Source: CPC320 sp002684375
Lineage (GTDB): Bacteria; Pseudomonadota; Alphaproteobacteria; Rhodobacterales; Rhodobacteraceae
Length of the DNA: 64,000 nucleotides
Direction: 5' to 3'
Assembly (NCBI GenBank): GCA_965662545.1
Contig: CBFIHZ010000021.1
Location: 8,455 to 72,454 of the forward strand
The notes below the pieces were generated by a model. The model saw only the letters and a list, made by a program, of their open reading frames with translations. It did no database searches and had not been told where the DNA came from. Of the stretch, positions 42,187 to 51,155 are shown piece by piece (positions within the stretch are counted from its first letter, which is position 1; each line of letters begins with the position of its first letter). Both the position numbers and the translations under genes were made by a program.

Positions 42187-42894
42187 ATGGCTAGAATCGC
42201 GTTGGTAGATGACGATCGTAATATTTTAACCTCCGTCAAAATGACTTTGGAGGGCGAAGGATTTGAGATTGACACCTACAGCGACGGGCAGAGTGCGCTG
42301 GAAGCGTTTTATCGAAAACAGCCCGATATCGTTGTGTTGGATATCAAAATGCCCAGAATGGATGGGATGGATCTGCTGCAAAAAATGCGACCGAAAATCT
42401 CGAGCCCAGTGATCTTTCTCACATCGAAAGATGATGAAATAGATGAGGTTCTTGGCCTGCGTATGGGCGCGGATGACTATATCAAAAAACCCTTTTCTCA
42501 ACGTCTTTTGGTCGCGCGTATTCGGGCGCTATTACGCCGTCAGGCGCAGTTTTCTGACAGCCTTGTGGTAGGTGAAAAAGGGCGGCATCTGTTAGAGAGA
42601 GGGGCGTTGACAATGGATCCGATGCGCCACGCTGTAACTTGGAAAGACAGCGAAATCTCACTGACAGTCACAGAGTTTGTTTTACTCCAGGCTTTGGCGC
42701 AACGGCCCGGTTTTGTAAAAAGCCGCGATCAATTGATGGATGTGGCCTATGATGATCAAATCTATGTTGATGATCGGACTATAGACAGTCATATCAAGAG
42801 GCTGCGCAAGAAAATGCGTGCTGTCGATTCTCAATTTTCCTGCATCGAGACACTGTATGGAATCGGGTACCGCTATTCCGATCATTTGGCATAA
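42187..42894 (+). CDS. chvI: Response regulator ChvI (OmpR family)
   Basis: 235 aa from ATG 42187. The receiver domain starts MARIALVDDDRNILTSV, with acidic residues D8-D10, phosphoacceptor Asp52 (DIVVLDIKMP) and the conserved Lys in DDYIKKPF. The C-terminal OmpR-type winged helix has TVTEFVLLQALAQRPGFVKSR (about 160-180) and DRTIDSHIKRLRKKMR. With ChvG it forms the envelope/acid-stress two-component system of Alphaproteobacteria. It starts a co-directional block running to ptsH. Confidence 0.94.
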   Translation: MARIALVDDDRNILTSVKMTLEGEGFEIDTYSDGQSALEAFYRKQPDIVVLDIKMPRMDGMDLLQKMRPKISSPVIFLTSKDDEIDEVLGLRMGADDYIKKPFSQRLLVARIRALLRRQAQFSDSLVVGEKGRHLLERGALTMDPMRHAVTWKDSEISLTVTEFVLLQALAQRPGFVKSRDQLMDVAYDDQIYVDDRTIDSHIKRLRKKMRAVDSQFSCIETLYGIGYRYSDHLA

Positions 42895-42998
42895 ATATTT
42901 TTGCAGTATACGTCGTGGTGCCCGTGGCGAGCCTAGGGTTGGATTTTCTATGCCCAGTGGACGGATGCATTGGCTGATCAAGAGTTCTATCTATCGAG

Positions 42999-44624
42999 AT
43001 GACTGAGCGGATGGATTCCAGCAGTGACCGGTGGCAGCGTCATTGGATTGGCAAAGTATCACCGCTGGCCCGTCGGATCCTTGGGTTCAATTTGACGGCA
43101 CTTGGTGTGTTGATTGGTTGTATTCTTTGGACATGGGATACGGACATTAGCTCTGGATTGGCCGGTGACCTGCGATTGCTGTCCGAAGCTGAGGTCATCG
43201 CAGAGGTGATTGAAACGCGATTTTCAGAACAAAGTGCGGGTCTTAACCAGCAAGAGATCGACGCTGTCCTACTGGATGCTTTACGAGGTCTTAGGTTGCG
43301 TAAAGGTCTGACAGTTGGGCTTTATTCTTCTGATTTGATCTGGTTGTCCGGTGCCAAAGGGTCGCAAACCTCTTCTGAAATTTCTGGAGCATCGGCTCGG
43401 GGGAAGCCGACGCCAATTTTATCATTTTTCAAGGTGGGGTCAGAATTTTTTCACCAAGTGTTTTTTCTTCCGCGTCCTGAACCGCTTTCACTTAAGGAAT
43501 ATATGACGTTTGGCGCTGAGGCCTCAAAGGATGGTGGGTTGCTCCATCATGGCGATTTTATATCTGACCAGGGGCCAGGCGCATTTGTCAGTACTGCGAT
43601 TGTTCATGATGGGTCTGTGGTTGGTCTTTTGGCGGTCACTGAAAACACCGCAGATCTGGTGCAACAACGGGCCAATGATCTGGAAAAATTATTGCAGATT
43701 TTTGTGATAGCGATTCTTGCAGTGATGGTTATGAGTGTTTATCTTGCCTCGACGATTTCGACACCAATTTCCACTTTGGCAGAAGCGATGGAAACGCGTG
43801 GAGACCCCGAGGGGGGTAATCGATCAAAAGCGTGGATGGAAATACCGGATTTGAGCGGGCGACCCGATGAGATCGGTCGTTTGTCCAGCGCGTTGCGGGC
43901 CATGGTCACCGCCTTGTATGACCGCATTGATGCCAATGAGAGATTTGCCACAGATGTTGCGCATGAAATTAAAAACCCTCTGGCATCTTTACGGGCTGCT
44001 GTTGGCGCTATGGCGATTGCCAAACCGGGTTCGCAGCGTCAAGAACTTCTGGACGTTATAGACCATGATGTGCGCCGATTGGACCGGTTGCTCAGCGATA
44101 TTTCTAACGCTTCACGACTCGAGAGTGACTTGGTCAAAGAACAAGAAAAAGCCTTTGAGCTGGGGCCCATGATTGCTGCCCTGTCGCAATATCTTGCCGA
44201 GCAGGCGGCTCAAAAAGGGATTGAATTGGTAACAGACATTCCCGATGAAAAAATCACTGTTGTTGGTCTTGAGGAACGGTTGGCACAAGTGTTTGTCAAT
44301 TTGATTACCAATGCGATTAGTTTTTGCAGTTTTGGCGGGACCATACGGTTCTGGGCCCGTCAGCGCGATAATCGGGTGTTGATTGTGGTTGAAGACACTG
44401 GGCCGGGGCTGTCAGATGACTCGTTGGTAAAAATCTTTGATCGTTTTTATTCTGACCGACCTGCCAGCGACTTTGGCAATCATTCAGGCCTTGGTCTTGC
44501 TATTTCCAAACAGATTGTCGAGGCTCATCGCGGCGTTGTTTGGGCCGAGAATATTCGCCCAGTTGATGCTGACAAGAGTGTGCCGTCGCAGGGTGCCCGG
44601 TTTGTCGTCGGGTTGCCAATTTAG
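42999..44624 (+). CDS. chvG: Sensor histidine kinase ChvG
   Basis: 541 aa. Two membrane helices (about 27-46 and 232-252) bracket a large periplasmic sensor domain. HAMP follows (about 252-310), then the H-box with phosphorylated His322 in DVAHEIKNPLASLR, the N-box LVNLITNAISF, and G-boxes EDTGPGLS and HSGLGLAI. It phosphorylates ChvI. The spacing from chvI is 104 bp, longer than expected for a tight operon. The periplasmic domain is in the range typical of ChvG/ExoS. Confidence 0.94.
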   Translation: MTERMDSSSDRWQRHWIGKVSPLARRILGFNLTALGVLIGCILWTWDTDISSGLAGDLRLLSEAEVIAEVIETRFSEQSAGLNQQEIDAVLLDALRGLRLRKGLTVGLYSSDLIWLSGAKGSQTSSEISGASARGKPTPILSFFKVGSEFFHQVFFLPRPEPLSLKEYMTFGAEASKDGGLLHHGDFISDQGPGAFVSTAIVHDGSVVGLLAVTENTADLVQQRANDLEKLLQIFVIAILAVMVMSVYLASTISTPISTLAEAMETRGDPEGGNRSKAWMEIPDLSGRPDEIGRLSSALRAMVTALYDRIDANERFATDVAHEIKNPLASLRAAVGAMAIAKPGSQRQELLDVIDHDVRRLDRLLSDISNASRLESDLVKEQEKAFELGPMIAALSQYLAEQAAQKGIELVTDIPDEKITVVGLEERLAQVFVNLITNAISFCSFGGTIRFWARQRDNRVLIVVEDTGPGLSDDSLVKIFDRFYSDRPASDFGNHSGLGLAISKQIVEAHRGVVWAENIRPVDADKSVPSQGARFVVGLPI

Positions 44625-44636
44625 AGGAAGCAGGGG

Positions 44637-45053
44637 ATGGAGCAAACAATTCTTCATGCCAGTGCCGTCAGCTGCGCTGGCAAAGCTGTCGTTTTCACCG
44701 GACAATCTGGCAGTGGTAAAAGTGGCATGGCCTTGGAGATGATGGCGCTTGGTGGCGTTTTGGTATCTGATGACCGCACAGTTGTGTCCCTCGAGCAGGG
44801 CCAAGTCTATGCATCGGCACCTGTTGCAATCAAAGGATTGATTGAGGCGCGGGGCGTTGGCATCCTATCTGCGCAATCTGTTGGCCCTGTCGCGGTGTCC
44901 TTGGTGGTGGATATGTCGATGCTTGAAACAGCCAGATTGCCACCTGAACGGGAGACCATCATTTTGGCACAGTCTTTGCCCTTACTTTACAAGGTTGAGA
45001 GCCGCTACTTTCCAGCGGCAATTTTGCAATACCTTCGGCAGTGCCGAGTTTGA
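44637..45053 (+). CDS. hprK: Truncated-type HPr kinase/phosphorylase (HprK C-terminal domain only)
   Basis: 138 aa, matching the short alphaproteobacterial HprK that lacks the N-terminal domain. P-loop GQSGSGKS at 22-29 is followed by the VSDDRTVV acidic pair and GLIEARGVGIL. It phosphorylates HPr on serine and is thought to tune the nitrogen-type PTS rather than carbon uptake. Its place between chvG and rapZ is conserved. The short form is normal here, not a broken gene. Confidence 0.9.
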   Translation: MEQTILHASAVSCAGKAVVFTGQSGSGKSGMALEMMALGGVLVSDDRTVVSLEQGQVYASAPVAIKGLIEARGVGILSAQSVGPVAVSLVVDMSMLETARLPPERETIILAQSLPLLYKVESRYFPAAILQYLRQCRV

Positions 45054-45065
45054 TAAGGACGCTAT

Positions 45066-45965
45066 ATGGCGCAGAATGTCCGTCGTCTGCTTTTGGTAAC
45101 AGGCCCTTCCGGGGCTGGGAGGACAACTGCGACAAATGCCTTGGAAGATCTGGGTTACGAAACGATCGATAATATCCCTCTAAGTCTCGTGCCAAATGTG
45201 ATTGAGCAGCAATTAGACAAATCGCTGGCTTTGGTAATTGATGCGCGCAACCGTGACTTTTCGGTTGCAGCCTTTACGGCGCTCCTTGGACGTTTGCGGC
45301 AAATTTCGCTTGTATGGCCTGAAATCTTATACCTTGACTGCCGCACCGATATTTTACTGCGGCGGTTTTCGGAAACCCGTCGCCGGCACCCAATGTCACC
45401 AGAGGATCATCCCAGTCTTGGAGTTGGGCGCGAGACACTGCTTTTGGCTCCGATTAAAGCACAGGCTGATTTTATTATCGACAGCTCGGATTTGTCTCCC
45501 CACGACCTTAAGAAAGATATCGCAGGTTGGTTTGCGACTGGGGAACCGGTAACTTTGACGCTATCTCTGCAGTCGTTTTCTTTTAAAAAGGGTCTGCCGC
45601 GGGATGTCGATATGGTGCTGGACTGTCGGTTTTTGAAAAATCCGCATTGGGAACAAGAATTGCGCCCTCTCAGTGGCCTAGATGCCCCTGTGGCCACCTA
45701 TATCCAAAGTGATCGGCGCTATGGCGAGTTTTTCCAGCGCAGCCTTGAACTGATACAGTTTTTACTGCCGGCCTATCAGGATGAGGGCAAGTCACATCTT
45801 TCCGTTGGTCTGGGGTGTACGGGGGGGCGCCATCGTTCGGTTGCTGTCGCGGCAAGTTTGGGACAGGCCCTTGCACAATGGGGCGGAGCAGTGTCAATAA
45901 GGCACCGGGAAATAGAGCAAAATGTCGGATCTGTTGTGGATCAAACAGATTGGCCAGCACAGTAA
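45066..45965 (+). CDS. rapZ: RapZ-family (YvcJ/YhbJ) nucleotide-binding protein
   Basis: 299 aa. The N-terminal P-loop is GPSGAGRTTA at 13-22, with Arg19 where the family usually has Lys. It is followed by EDLGYETIDNIPLSL, and later SETRRRHPMS. The C-terminal domain has SFSFKKGLPRDVDMVLDCRFLKNP and GCTGGRHRSVAVA. In E. coli RapZ controls glucosamine-6-phosphate synthase through small RNAs; in Alphaproteobacteria its role is less known. A Shine-Dalgarno AAGGA lies 7 bases upstream. Confidence 0.92.
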   Translation: MAQNVRRLLLVTGPSGAGRTTATNALEDLGYETIDNIPLSLVPNVIEQQLDKSLALVIDARNRDFSVAAFTALLGRLRQISLVWPEILYLDCRTDILLRRFSETRRRHPMSPEDHPSLGVGRETLLLAPIKAQADFIIDSSDLSPHDLKKDIAGWFATGEPVTLTLSLQSFSFKKGLPRDVDMVLDCRFLKNPHWEQELRPLSGLDAPVATYIQSDRRYGEFFQRSLELIQFLLPAYQDEGKSHLSVGLGCTGGRHRSVAVAASLGQALAQWGGAVSIRHREIEQNVGSVVDQTDWPAQ

Positions 45966-45971
45966 GTTGGA

Positions 45972-46373
45972 GTGGCTAGCGTGATAGGTATAGTGATCGT
46001 TGCACATGGTGGATTGGCCAAAGAATATTTGGCCGCGATCGAGCATGTCTTTGGCGCACAAGCGGGCTTGCGGGCAATTTCATTTGAACCTGATCACAAC
46101 CGAGCTGATAAGCAAAAAGAAATTTGCGCCGCCGCAGATTACGTGGATGAGGGGGATGGTGTCATTATCGTGACAGATATGTTTGGCAGCTCACCTTCAA
46201 ACCTCAGCCTGACCGCCTGTGCGCCGTCGGACCGGAGAATCATCTATGGGGCCAATCTACCAATGTTGCTTAAATTGACCAAAAGCCGGTCAAAACCAGT
46301 GGCAGATGCTGTGGAAAAAGCTCTTGAAGCTGGCCGAAAGTATATTGATAGCCAAAATATATCTATAGATTAG
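45972..46373 (+). CDS. PTS EIIA component (mannose-type fold)
   Basis: 133 aa from GTG 45972. The phosphorylated His is His12 in IVIVAHGGLAKEYL. It also has VTDMFGSSPSNLS, typical of EIIA-Man domains. No EIIB, EIIC or EIID genes are present, so it works as a regulatory phosphate acceptor (PTS-Ntr-like branch), not in sugar uptake. It is followed 7 bp later by HPr. Confidence 0.92.
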   Translation: MASVIGIVIVAHGGLAKEYLAAIEHVFGAQAGLRAISFEPDHNRADKQKEICAAADYVDEGDGVIIVTDMFGSSPSNLSLTACAPSDRRIIYGANLPMLLKLTKSRSKPVADAVEKALEAGRKYIDSQNISID

Positions 46374-46380
46374 GATTATT

Positions 46381-46650
46381 ATGCCCTCGTATAAACTGAA
46401 GATTCTAAATGAAAAAGGTCTGCACGCGCGCGCGTCTGCTAAGCTTGTAGAAGTTGTCGAAGGTTTTGATGCAACCGCGGATATATCCAAAGATGGTCTG
46501 AGCGCCTCTGGGGATTCGATTATGGGGCTTTTAATGTTGGCAGCGCCTATTGGAACGACTATTGAGGTTCTGACTTCCGGACCGGAGGCAGCGGCTCTTG
46601 GTGATGCAATAGGGCAATTGGTTGCTGACAAGTTTGGTGAAGAGTGCTGA
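46381..46650 (+). CDS. ptsH: Phosphocarrier protein HPr (NPr-type)
   Basis: 89 aa. Phosphorylatable His15 is in EKGLHARASAK, and the regulatory serine region follows as GDSIMGLLMLAAPIGT (Ser near 46). The HPr fold is complete. EI (ptsP) is not in this window. It relays phosphate between EI-Ntr and the EIIA proteins, and HprK can phosphorylate the serine. It overlaps the upstream part of the frame of the next gene. Confidence 0.94.
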   Translation: MPSYKLKILNEKGLHARASAKLVEVVEGFDATADISKDGLSASGDSIMGLLMLAAPIGTTIEVLTSGPEAAALGDAIGQLVADKFGEEC

Positions 46651-46693
46651 TGGTGGTTGTCGTCGCCGGATTTGTGAAGAGCTAAAGGTGATC

Positions 46694-47578
46694 ATGACCG
46701 ATCCTGTACAGATGAAACAGTCCGATCAGGTTCATGCTGTTGCACCAATCCCGTACGACAAACGGCATTTGTCTTATGCGGGAACATTTACCAACCCGTG
46801 GAAAGCTTTTGCTATTCGTAGCCTTGAATGGATGACCGGTAAAATTCCACTTTTGCGGTTGGTGCGCCGGTTCGAACGTATGGGTCCTGCCTTTGGTCAG
46901 GCGTTCTGGGCTCAGGCTTTGGATTTGATGGGGATCGATTTATTAACCCCGCAGGTACAGATTAATAAAATCCCTCCAACGGGTCCGGTGATTATTGTAG
47001 CCAATCATCCGCATGGTTTGGTGGATGGTATGATTTTGGCCGAATTGATAGGGCGGGTCCGTCAGGATTATAAAATTTTGACACGCACGCTTTTGACCGG
47101 TGTTAAAGAGATCGAAGAGTTTATGATCCCAGTGCCGTTTCCCCATGAGATCGATGCCCGTAAGAAAAGCCTGGAAATGCGTAAACTTGCGATGACACAT
47201 CTTGAAGAAAACGGTCTGATCGTTTTGTTTCCCTCTGGTGTTGTGGCCTCGGCAGACACGTATTTTGGGCCGGCAATCGAGGCAGAGTGGAACCCGTTTA
47301 CTGCTAAAATGATCACCAAATCCGGTGCCATTGTCGTACCGGTTTATTTTCCCGGACAAAATTCCCGTCCGTATCAAATTGCCAGTAAAATCTCTGCTAC
47401 GGTCCGGCAAGGGTTGCTGCTGCACGAGGTTATTCACGCATGTAACAAGCCGCAGGCCCCGACTGTGGGTGATGCTATAGCCCAAGAAAAAATAGATGAA
47501 TTCAGTAATAAACCGCGCAAATTGGTGGCGTGGCTCCGCGAGCATACGCTGGCTTTACGACACCATCCCGACGCGTGA
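46694..47578 (+). CDS. Lysophospholipid-type acyltransferase (PlsC-like)
   Basis: 294 aa from ATG 46694 with AAAGG upstream; the open frame begins at 46622 inside ptsH. The PlsC-like motifs are ANHPHGLVDG (first block, with H-x5-D or H-x3-D spacing instead of the usual H-x4-D) and LFPSGVV in the second block. Transmembrane segments are few. It probably acylates lysophosphatidic acid or a lysolipid. It is convergent with hbd, separated by 4 bp. Confidence 0.82.
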   Translation: MTDPVQMKQSDQVHAVAPIPYDKRHLSYAGTFTNPWKAFAIRSLEWMTGKIPLLRLVRRFERMGPAFGQAFWAQALDLMGIDLLTPQVQINKIPPTGPVIIVANHPHGLVDGMILAELIGRVRQDYKILTRTLLTGVKEIEEFMIPVPFPHEIDARKKSLEMRKLAMTHLEENGLIVLFPSGVVASADTYFGPAIEAEWNPFTAKMITKSGAIVVPVYFPGQNSRPYQIASKISATVRQGLLLHEVIHACNKPQAPTVGDAIAQEKIDEFSNKPRKLVAWLREHTLALRHHPDA

Positions 47579-47582
47579 CCAC

Positions 47583-48458
47583 CTATCGGGTCGGCACAGG
47601 TGTCCCGCTGCGATAATCGTAAAACCCGCGTTGTGATTTGCGCCCCAACCAACCCGCTTCGACGTATTTTGTCAGCAAAGGACAGGGCCGGTATTTCGTA
47701 TCAGCCAAGCCGTCATGCAACACATTCATGATCGCAAGGCAGGTATCGAGCCCGATAAAATCCGCCAGTTCCAACGGCCCCATTGGGTGGTTTGCGCCCA
47801 ATCTCATCGAGCTATCAATTGACACCACGTTACCAACGCCTTCATACAGTGTATAAACGGCCTCATTAATCATCGGCATCAACAGACGATTTACAATAAA
47901 GGCCGGAAAATCTTCAGCGCTGGCTGCAGTTTTGCCCAATCGCTCCACCACCTGTTTGCAAGCTGCGTAAGTTGTCTCGTCTGTGGCAATGCCACGGATC
48001 AATTCGACCAGTTTCATCACTGGTACCGGGTTCATAAAGTGAAATCCCATGAACTTTTCAGGGCGATCCGTGCGGCTGGCCAAACGGGTAATAGAAATCG
48101 ATGAGGTGTTCGAGGTTAGGATCGTATGGTCTTGCAAATGCGGCAAAAGCAGATCGAAAATTGACTGTTTGATGGTCTCATCTTCCGTCGCGGCTTCAAT
48201 GACCAGATCGGCTTGTCCCACCTTGGAAATGTCGAGGGTCGTATCAATTTGTGCCAGTGCCTTGGCTTTTTCAGCGGCCGTAATCTTTGCACTGCTTACC
48301 TGTCGTTCAAGATTTTTTTCGATCAGGGATAAAGCGGCGGTCAGACTGTCTTGGGATATATCCATCATCACGACCCGATAGCCAGCCAAGGCCGTGACAT
48401 GGGCAATGCCATTGCCCATCTGTCCCGCACCGATGATGCCTATTGATCGGATTTCCAT
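47583..48458 (-). CDS. hbd: 3-hydroxybutyryl-CoA dehydrogenase
   Basis: 291 aa from ATG 48458, preceded by AAGGA. The NAD(P)-binding Rossmann site is GIIGAGQMGNGIAHV near the N-terminus. The catalytic region is GFHFMNPVPVMKLVELI (about 140-156), with His, then the DFPAFIVNRLLMPMINEAV helix. It interconverts 3-hydroxybutyryl-CoA and acetoacetyl-CoA, as in PHB turnover or the ethylmalonyl-CoA route. It is followed upstream by etfA and etfB in the same direction. Confidence 0.94.
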   Translation of the reverse strand: MEIRSIGIIGAGQMGNGIAHVTALAGYRVVMMDISQDSLTAALSLIEKNLERQVSSAKITAAEKAKALAQIDTTLDISKVGQADLVIEAATEDETIKQSIFDLLLPHLQDHTILTSNTSSISITRLASRTDRPEKFMGFHFMNPVPVMKLVELIRGIATDETTYAACKQVVERLGKTAASAEDFPAFIVNRLLMPMINEAVYTLYEGVGNVVSIDSSMRLGANHPMGPLELADFIGLDTCLAIMNVLHDGLADTKYRPCPLLTKYVEAGWLGRKSQRGFYDYRSGTPVPTR

Positions 48459-48653
48459 TGCATTATCCTTTGATTTCTTGCGCCTTAGCATAGGCAGGCT
48501 GGCGGCGCTTTGCAAACGTCGTTGGCGGGGCTGACCAAAGACACTATTGCACTAACTCATCGACCATGCTGGGCTGCGTGTGCCAAGCGACAATCCACCC
48601 TGTCATTTGTGTCCGGTGTGTCGTCCCACTTGCAAAAGTGTTGCCGACGCGAT

Positions 48654-48696
48654 GGCCAAAGCCCATAGCAAGTCTTGCTGGTATAGGGCTTTGGCC
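48654..48696 (-). other. Long hairpin downstream of etfA
   Basis: GGCCAAAGCCC (48654-48664) and GGGCTTTGGCC (48686-48696) are perfect 11-bp arms. The loop contains a second stem AGCAAG/CTTGCT. It starts 15 bp after the etfA stop on the minus strand, the natural place for a terminator, but has no U-run on either side. It could also be a stabilising 3' end or a small repetitive element. Confidence 0.55.
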
Positions 48697-48710
48697 GGGT
48701 TATCCCCGCT

Positions 48711-49637
48711 TTAAAGTTTTGTGGTCAATTCAGGCACTGCGTCGAATAGGTCTGCGACCAGACCGAAATCAGCAACCTGAAAAATCGGCGCTTCTTCGTC
48801 TTTGTTGATCGCAACGATCACTTTCGAATCCTTCATGCCGGCAAGATGCTGAATCGCACCGGATATACCGACAGCGACATACAGATCAGGTGCCACGACT
48901 TTCCCAGTCTGACCAACCTGCCAGTCGTTTGGTGCATAGCCTGAATCAACCGCTGCACGGGACGCCCCGACGGCCGCGTTCAGTTTATCAGCGAGCAGCT
49001 CGATCATTTTGAAATCTTCTTGTGAGCCGACACCGCGTCCGCCAGAGACAACAACCCCAGCGGAAGTTAGTTCCGGACGGTCAGAGGCCGCCACTTTGTC
49101 TTCAACCCATTCAGACAGCCCAGGATTGTCCACAGCGGCGATAGTTTCAACAGTGGCCGCGCCATCCTCTCCAGCAAGGTCAAAATTTGCTGTTCGGGCG
49201 GAAACGACTTTCTTTGCGTCGCTTGATGTGACCGTTTGCAGTGCATTTCCGGCATAAATAGGTCGCTCGAATGTGGCGTTGTCGATCACCGCAGTGATAT
49301 CCGAGATGACCATGACGTCCAGCAGCGCTGCCACACGTGGCAGGATATTTTTTGCCGAATTGGTCGCCGGCGCAACGATATGTTCATAGTCGTCGGCCAA
49401 CGACAGTACCAGATCGGCGATTGGTTCGGCCAGTCCATTGCCGTAAGCCGCATCATCGGCACAAAGCACTTTGGTAACCCCGGTCAATTTAGCGGCTGCC
49501 TGTGCGGCATCTGCGCAGCCGGAACTTGCGCAAAGAACGGTGACCTCGCCCATTTGTTTGGCAGCTGTCAGCGCTTTTGACGTTGCATCAAGTGCCAAGT
49601 CTGCACCGTTTATTTCGGCAATTAAAAGTACCGCCAT
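48711..49637 (-). CDS. etfA: Electron transfer flavoprotein, alpha subunit
   Basis: 308 aa. The N-terminal domain starts MAVLLIAEINGADLA. The FAD-binding C-terminal domain shows VVSGGRGVGSQEDF, GYAPNDWQVGQTGKVVAPDLYVAVGISGAIQHLAGMKDS read from ~230-265, and VADLFDAVPEL at the end. It carries electrons from acyl-CoA dehydrogenases (including Mcd) to ETF-ubiquinone oxidoreductase. The ATG shares a base with the etfB stop. Confidence 0.96.
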   Translation of the reverse strand: MAVLLIAEINGADLALDATSKALTAAKQMGEVTVLCASSGCADAAQAAAKLTGVTKVLCADDAAYGNGLAEPIADLVLSLADDYEHIVAPATNSAKNILPRVAALLDVMVISDITAVIDNATFERPIYAGNALQTVTSSDAKKVVSARTANFDLAGEDGAATVETIAAVDNPGLSEWVEDKVAASDRPELTSAGVVVSGGRGVGSQEDFKMIELLADKLNAAVGASRAAVDSGYAPNDWQVGQTGKVVAPDLYVAVGISGAIQHLAGMKDSKVIVAINKDEEAPIFQVADFGLVADLFDAVPELTTKL

Positions 49638-50395
49638 TAGACTGTCCCCGCTTCTTTAAGTTTGCCGATCAACTCATCAACCGAGCCAACTTTAATTCCA
49701 GCCGCCCTCGTTTCAGGTTCGCTTGTTTTCACAATCTGCAGCCTTGGCGTCACATCCACGCCGTAATCTGCGGCGGTTTTTTCATCCATCGGTTTGCGCT
49801 TGGCTTTCATGATATTGGGCAGCGAGGCATAGCGCGGTTCGTTCAAACGCAAATCAACGGTGATCACAGCGGGCATTTTCGCTTTGATAGTTTGCAGACC
49901 GCCGTCAACCTCACGGGTCACTGTGGCGCTGTCGCCATCTATATCGACCTCGGAGGCAAAAGTCGCTTGCGACCAACCCAGCAATGCAGCCAGCATCTGG
50001 CCGGTGGCATTCATATCGTTATCGATGGCCTGTTTGCCGCAAAGCACCAGACTTGGCGCTTCTTCATCGACGATGCCTTTAAGAATTTTTGCCACTGTAA
50101 GAGGTTCGATATCGTTTTGAACGTCATCGGTTGCCACCACCAAAATTGCGCGGTCTGCCCCCATTGCAAGCGCTGTCCGCAAGGTTTCTTGCGCTTGTTT
50201 GACACCAACTGAGACGGCAATCACTTCGTCTGCTTTGCCGGCCTCTTTTAATCGGATTGCCTGTTCGACAGCAATTTCATCAAAAGGGTTCATCGACATT
50301 TTTACATTTGCAAGATCGACACCGGTACCGTCTGCTTTTACGCGGACTTTCACGTTATAGTCGATGACACGTTTGACAGGTACAAGCACCTTCAT
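49637..50395 (-). CDS. etfB: Electron transfer flavoprotein, beta subunit
   Basis: 252 aa from ATG 50395 (MKVLVPVKRVIDYNVKVRV), or 254 from ATG 50401. GGAG sits 10 or 4 bases before these starts, so both are possible. Signatures are MSMNPFDEIAVEQAIRLKE and the beta-ETF core DLRLNEPRYASLPNIMKAKRK (positions ~175-195). The AMP-binding GADRAILV stretch is present. It pairs with EtfA. Confidence 0.96.
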   Translation of the reverse strand: MKVLVPVKRVIDYNVKVRVKADGTGVDLANVKMSMNPFDEIAVEQAIRLKEAGKADEVIAVSVGVKQAQETLRTALAMGADRAILVVATDDVQNDIEPLTVAKILKGIVDEEAPSLVLCGKQAIDNDMNATGQMLAALLGWSQATFASEVDIDGDSATVTREVDGGLQTIKAKMPAVITVDLRLNEPRYASLPNIMKAKRKPMDEKTAADYGVDVTPRLQIVKTSEPETRAAGIKVGSVDELIGKLKEAGTV

Positions 50396-50579
50396 CTGCA
50401 TATATCTCCGTTTAACTTGGGCATCTGCCCTTCATGTGACAATTTCTTTGCCCTAGATAGAGCCTCTGCCCGTTAGAAGACAGCGAAAAACCGTCAATTG
50501 ACCGCGAAACAACGTCGCGTTTCGAGGTTTAAGCCGTGTCTTTTGGTGTCAGTCTGGGTGGTGGCTGCCTCACAGCAGG

Positions 50580-51152
50580 TTACCTGTTGGCCCCCGGCAC
50601 CCATAGGACGTCGTTTTTGCCATCATCATTGGCCGCCCGTGCGGCGACAAAGAACCAGTCTGACAAGCGATTCAGGTACTTTACCGCTGCCGGATTCACT
50701 GATTCCATCGTTGCAAGTTCAACCGCCAGTCGCTCGGCGCGGCGCGCCACGGTACGGCAGATGTGTAAATGCGCCGAAAGGGCAGACCCACCGGGCAGAA
50801 TAAAGCTGCGTAACGCGTCAAGCCGGCTGTTCATTTCGTCGATTTCGCTCTCAAGCCGGCTGACTTGCGTGTCAATGATCCGCAGGGGTGGATATTCTGC
50901 CTCTGCGTCGTTTTCAATATTTGGCCGGCACATATCAGCACCCAGATCAAACAGATCATTTTGAATCCGCTCAAGCATGGTGTCCATATCGCCGGTGGCG
51001 TGAAGTCGCGCCATACCGAGTGTCGCGTTCAATTCATCCGAAGTGCCATAGGCCGTGACACGCATCGAGTGTTTGGCAACCCGCGCGCCGTTTCCTAAAG
51101 CCGTTTCCCCGTGATCCCCGGTTTTGGTGTAGATTTTGTTCAACACAATCAT
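50580..51152 (-). CDS. Cob(I)alamin adenosyltransferase (PduO-type)
   Basis: 190 aa. The ATP-binding TKTGDHGETALGNG start, the central SDELNATLGMAR, FILPGGS and RTVARRAERLAV motifs, and RLSDWFFVAAR all fit PduO-type corrinoid adenosyltransferase. It makes adenosylcobalamin, the cofactor of the ethylmalonyl- and methylmalonyl-CoA mutases. It is placed between a HIG1 gene and etfB on the same strand. Confidence 0.93.
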   Translation of the reverse strand: MIVLNKIYTKTGDHGETALGNGARVAKHSMRVTAYGTSDELNATLGMARLHATGDMDTMLERIQNDLFDLGADMCRPNIENDAEAEYPPLRIIDTQVSRLESEIDEMNSRLDALRSFILPGGSALSAHLHICRTVARRAERLAVELATMESVNPAAVKYLNRLSDWFFVAARAANDDGKNDVLWVPGANR

Positions 51153-51155
51153 GAC

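Noticed and set aside
44637..45053. hprK as a truncated pseudogene
   Set aside because: 138 aa is the normal length of alphaproteobacterial HprK, with intact P-loop and acidic pair.
50493..50502. Palindrome GTCAATTGAC upstream of etfB
   Set aside because: A perfect 10-bp palindrome, but no -10 box at a suitable distance and no second copy; not enough for an operator or promoter call.
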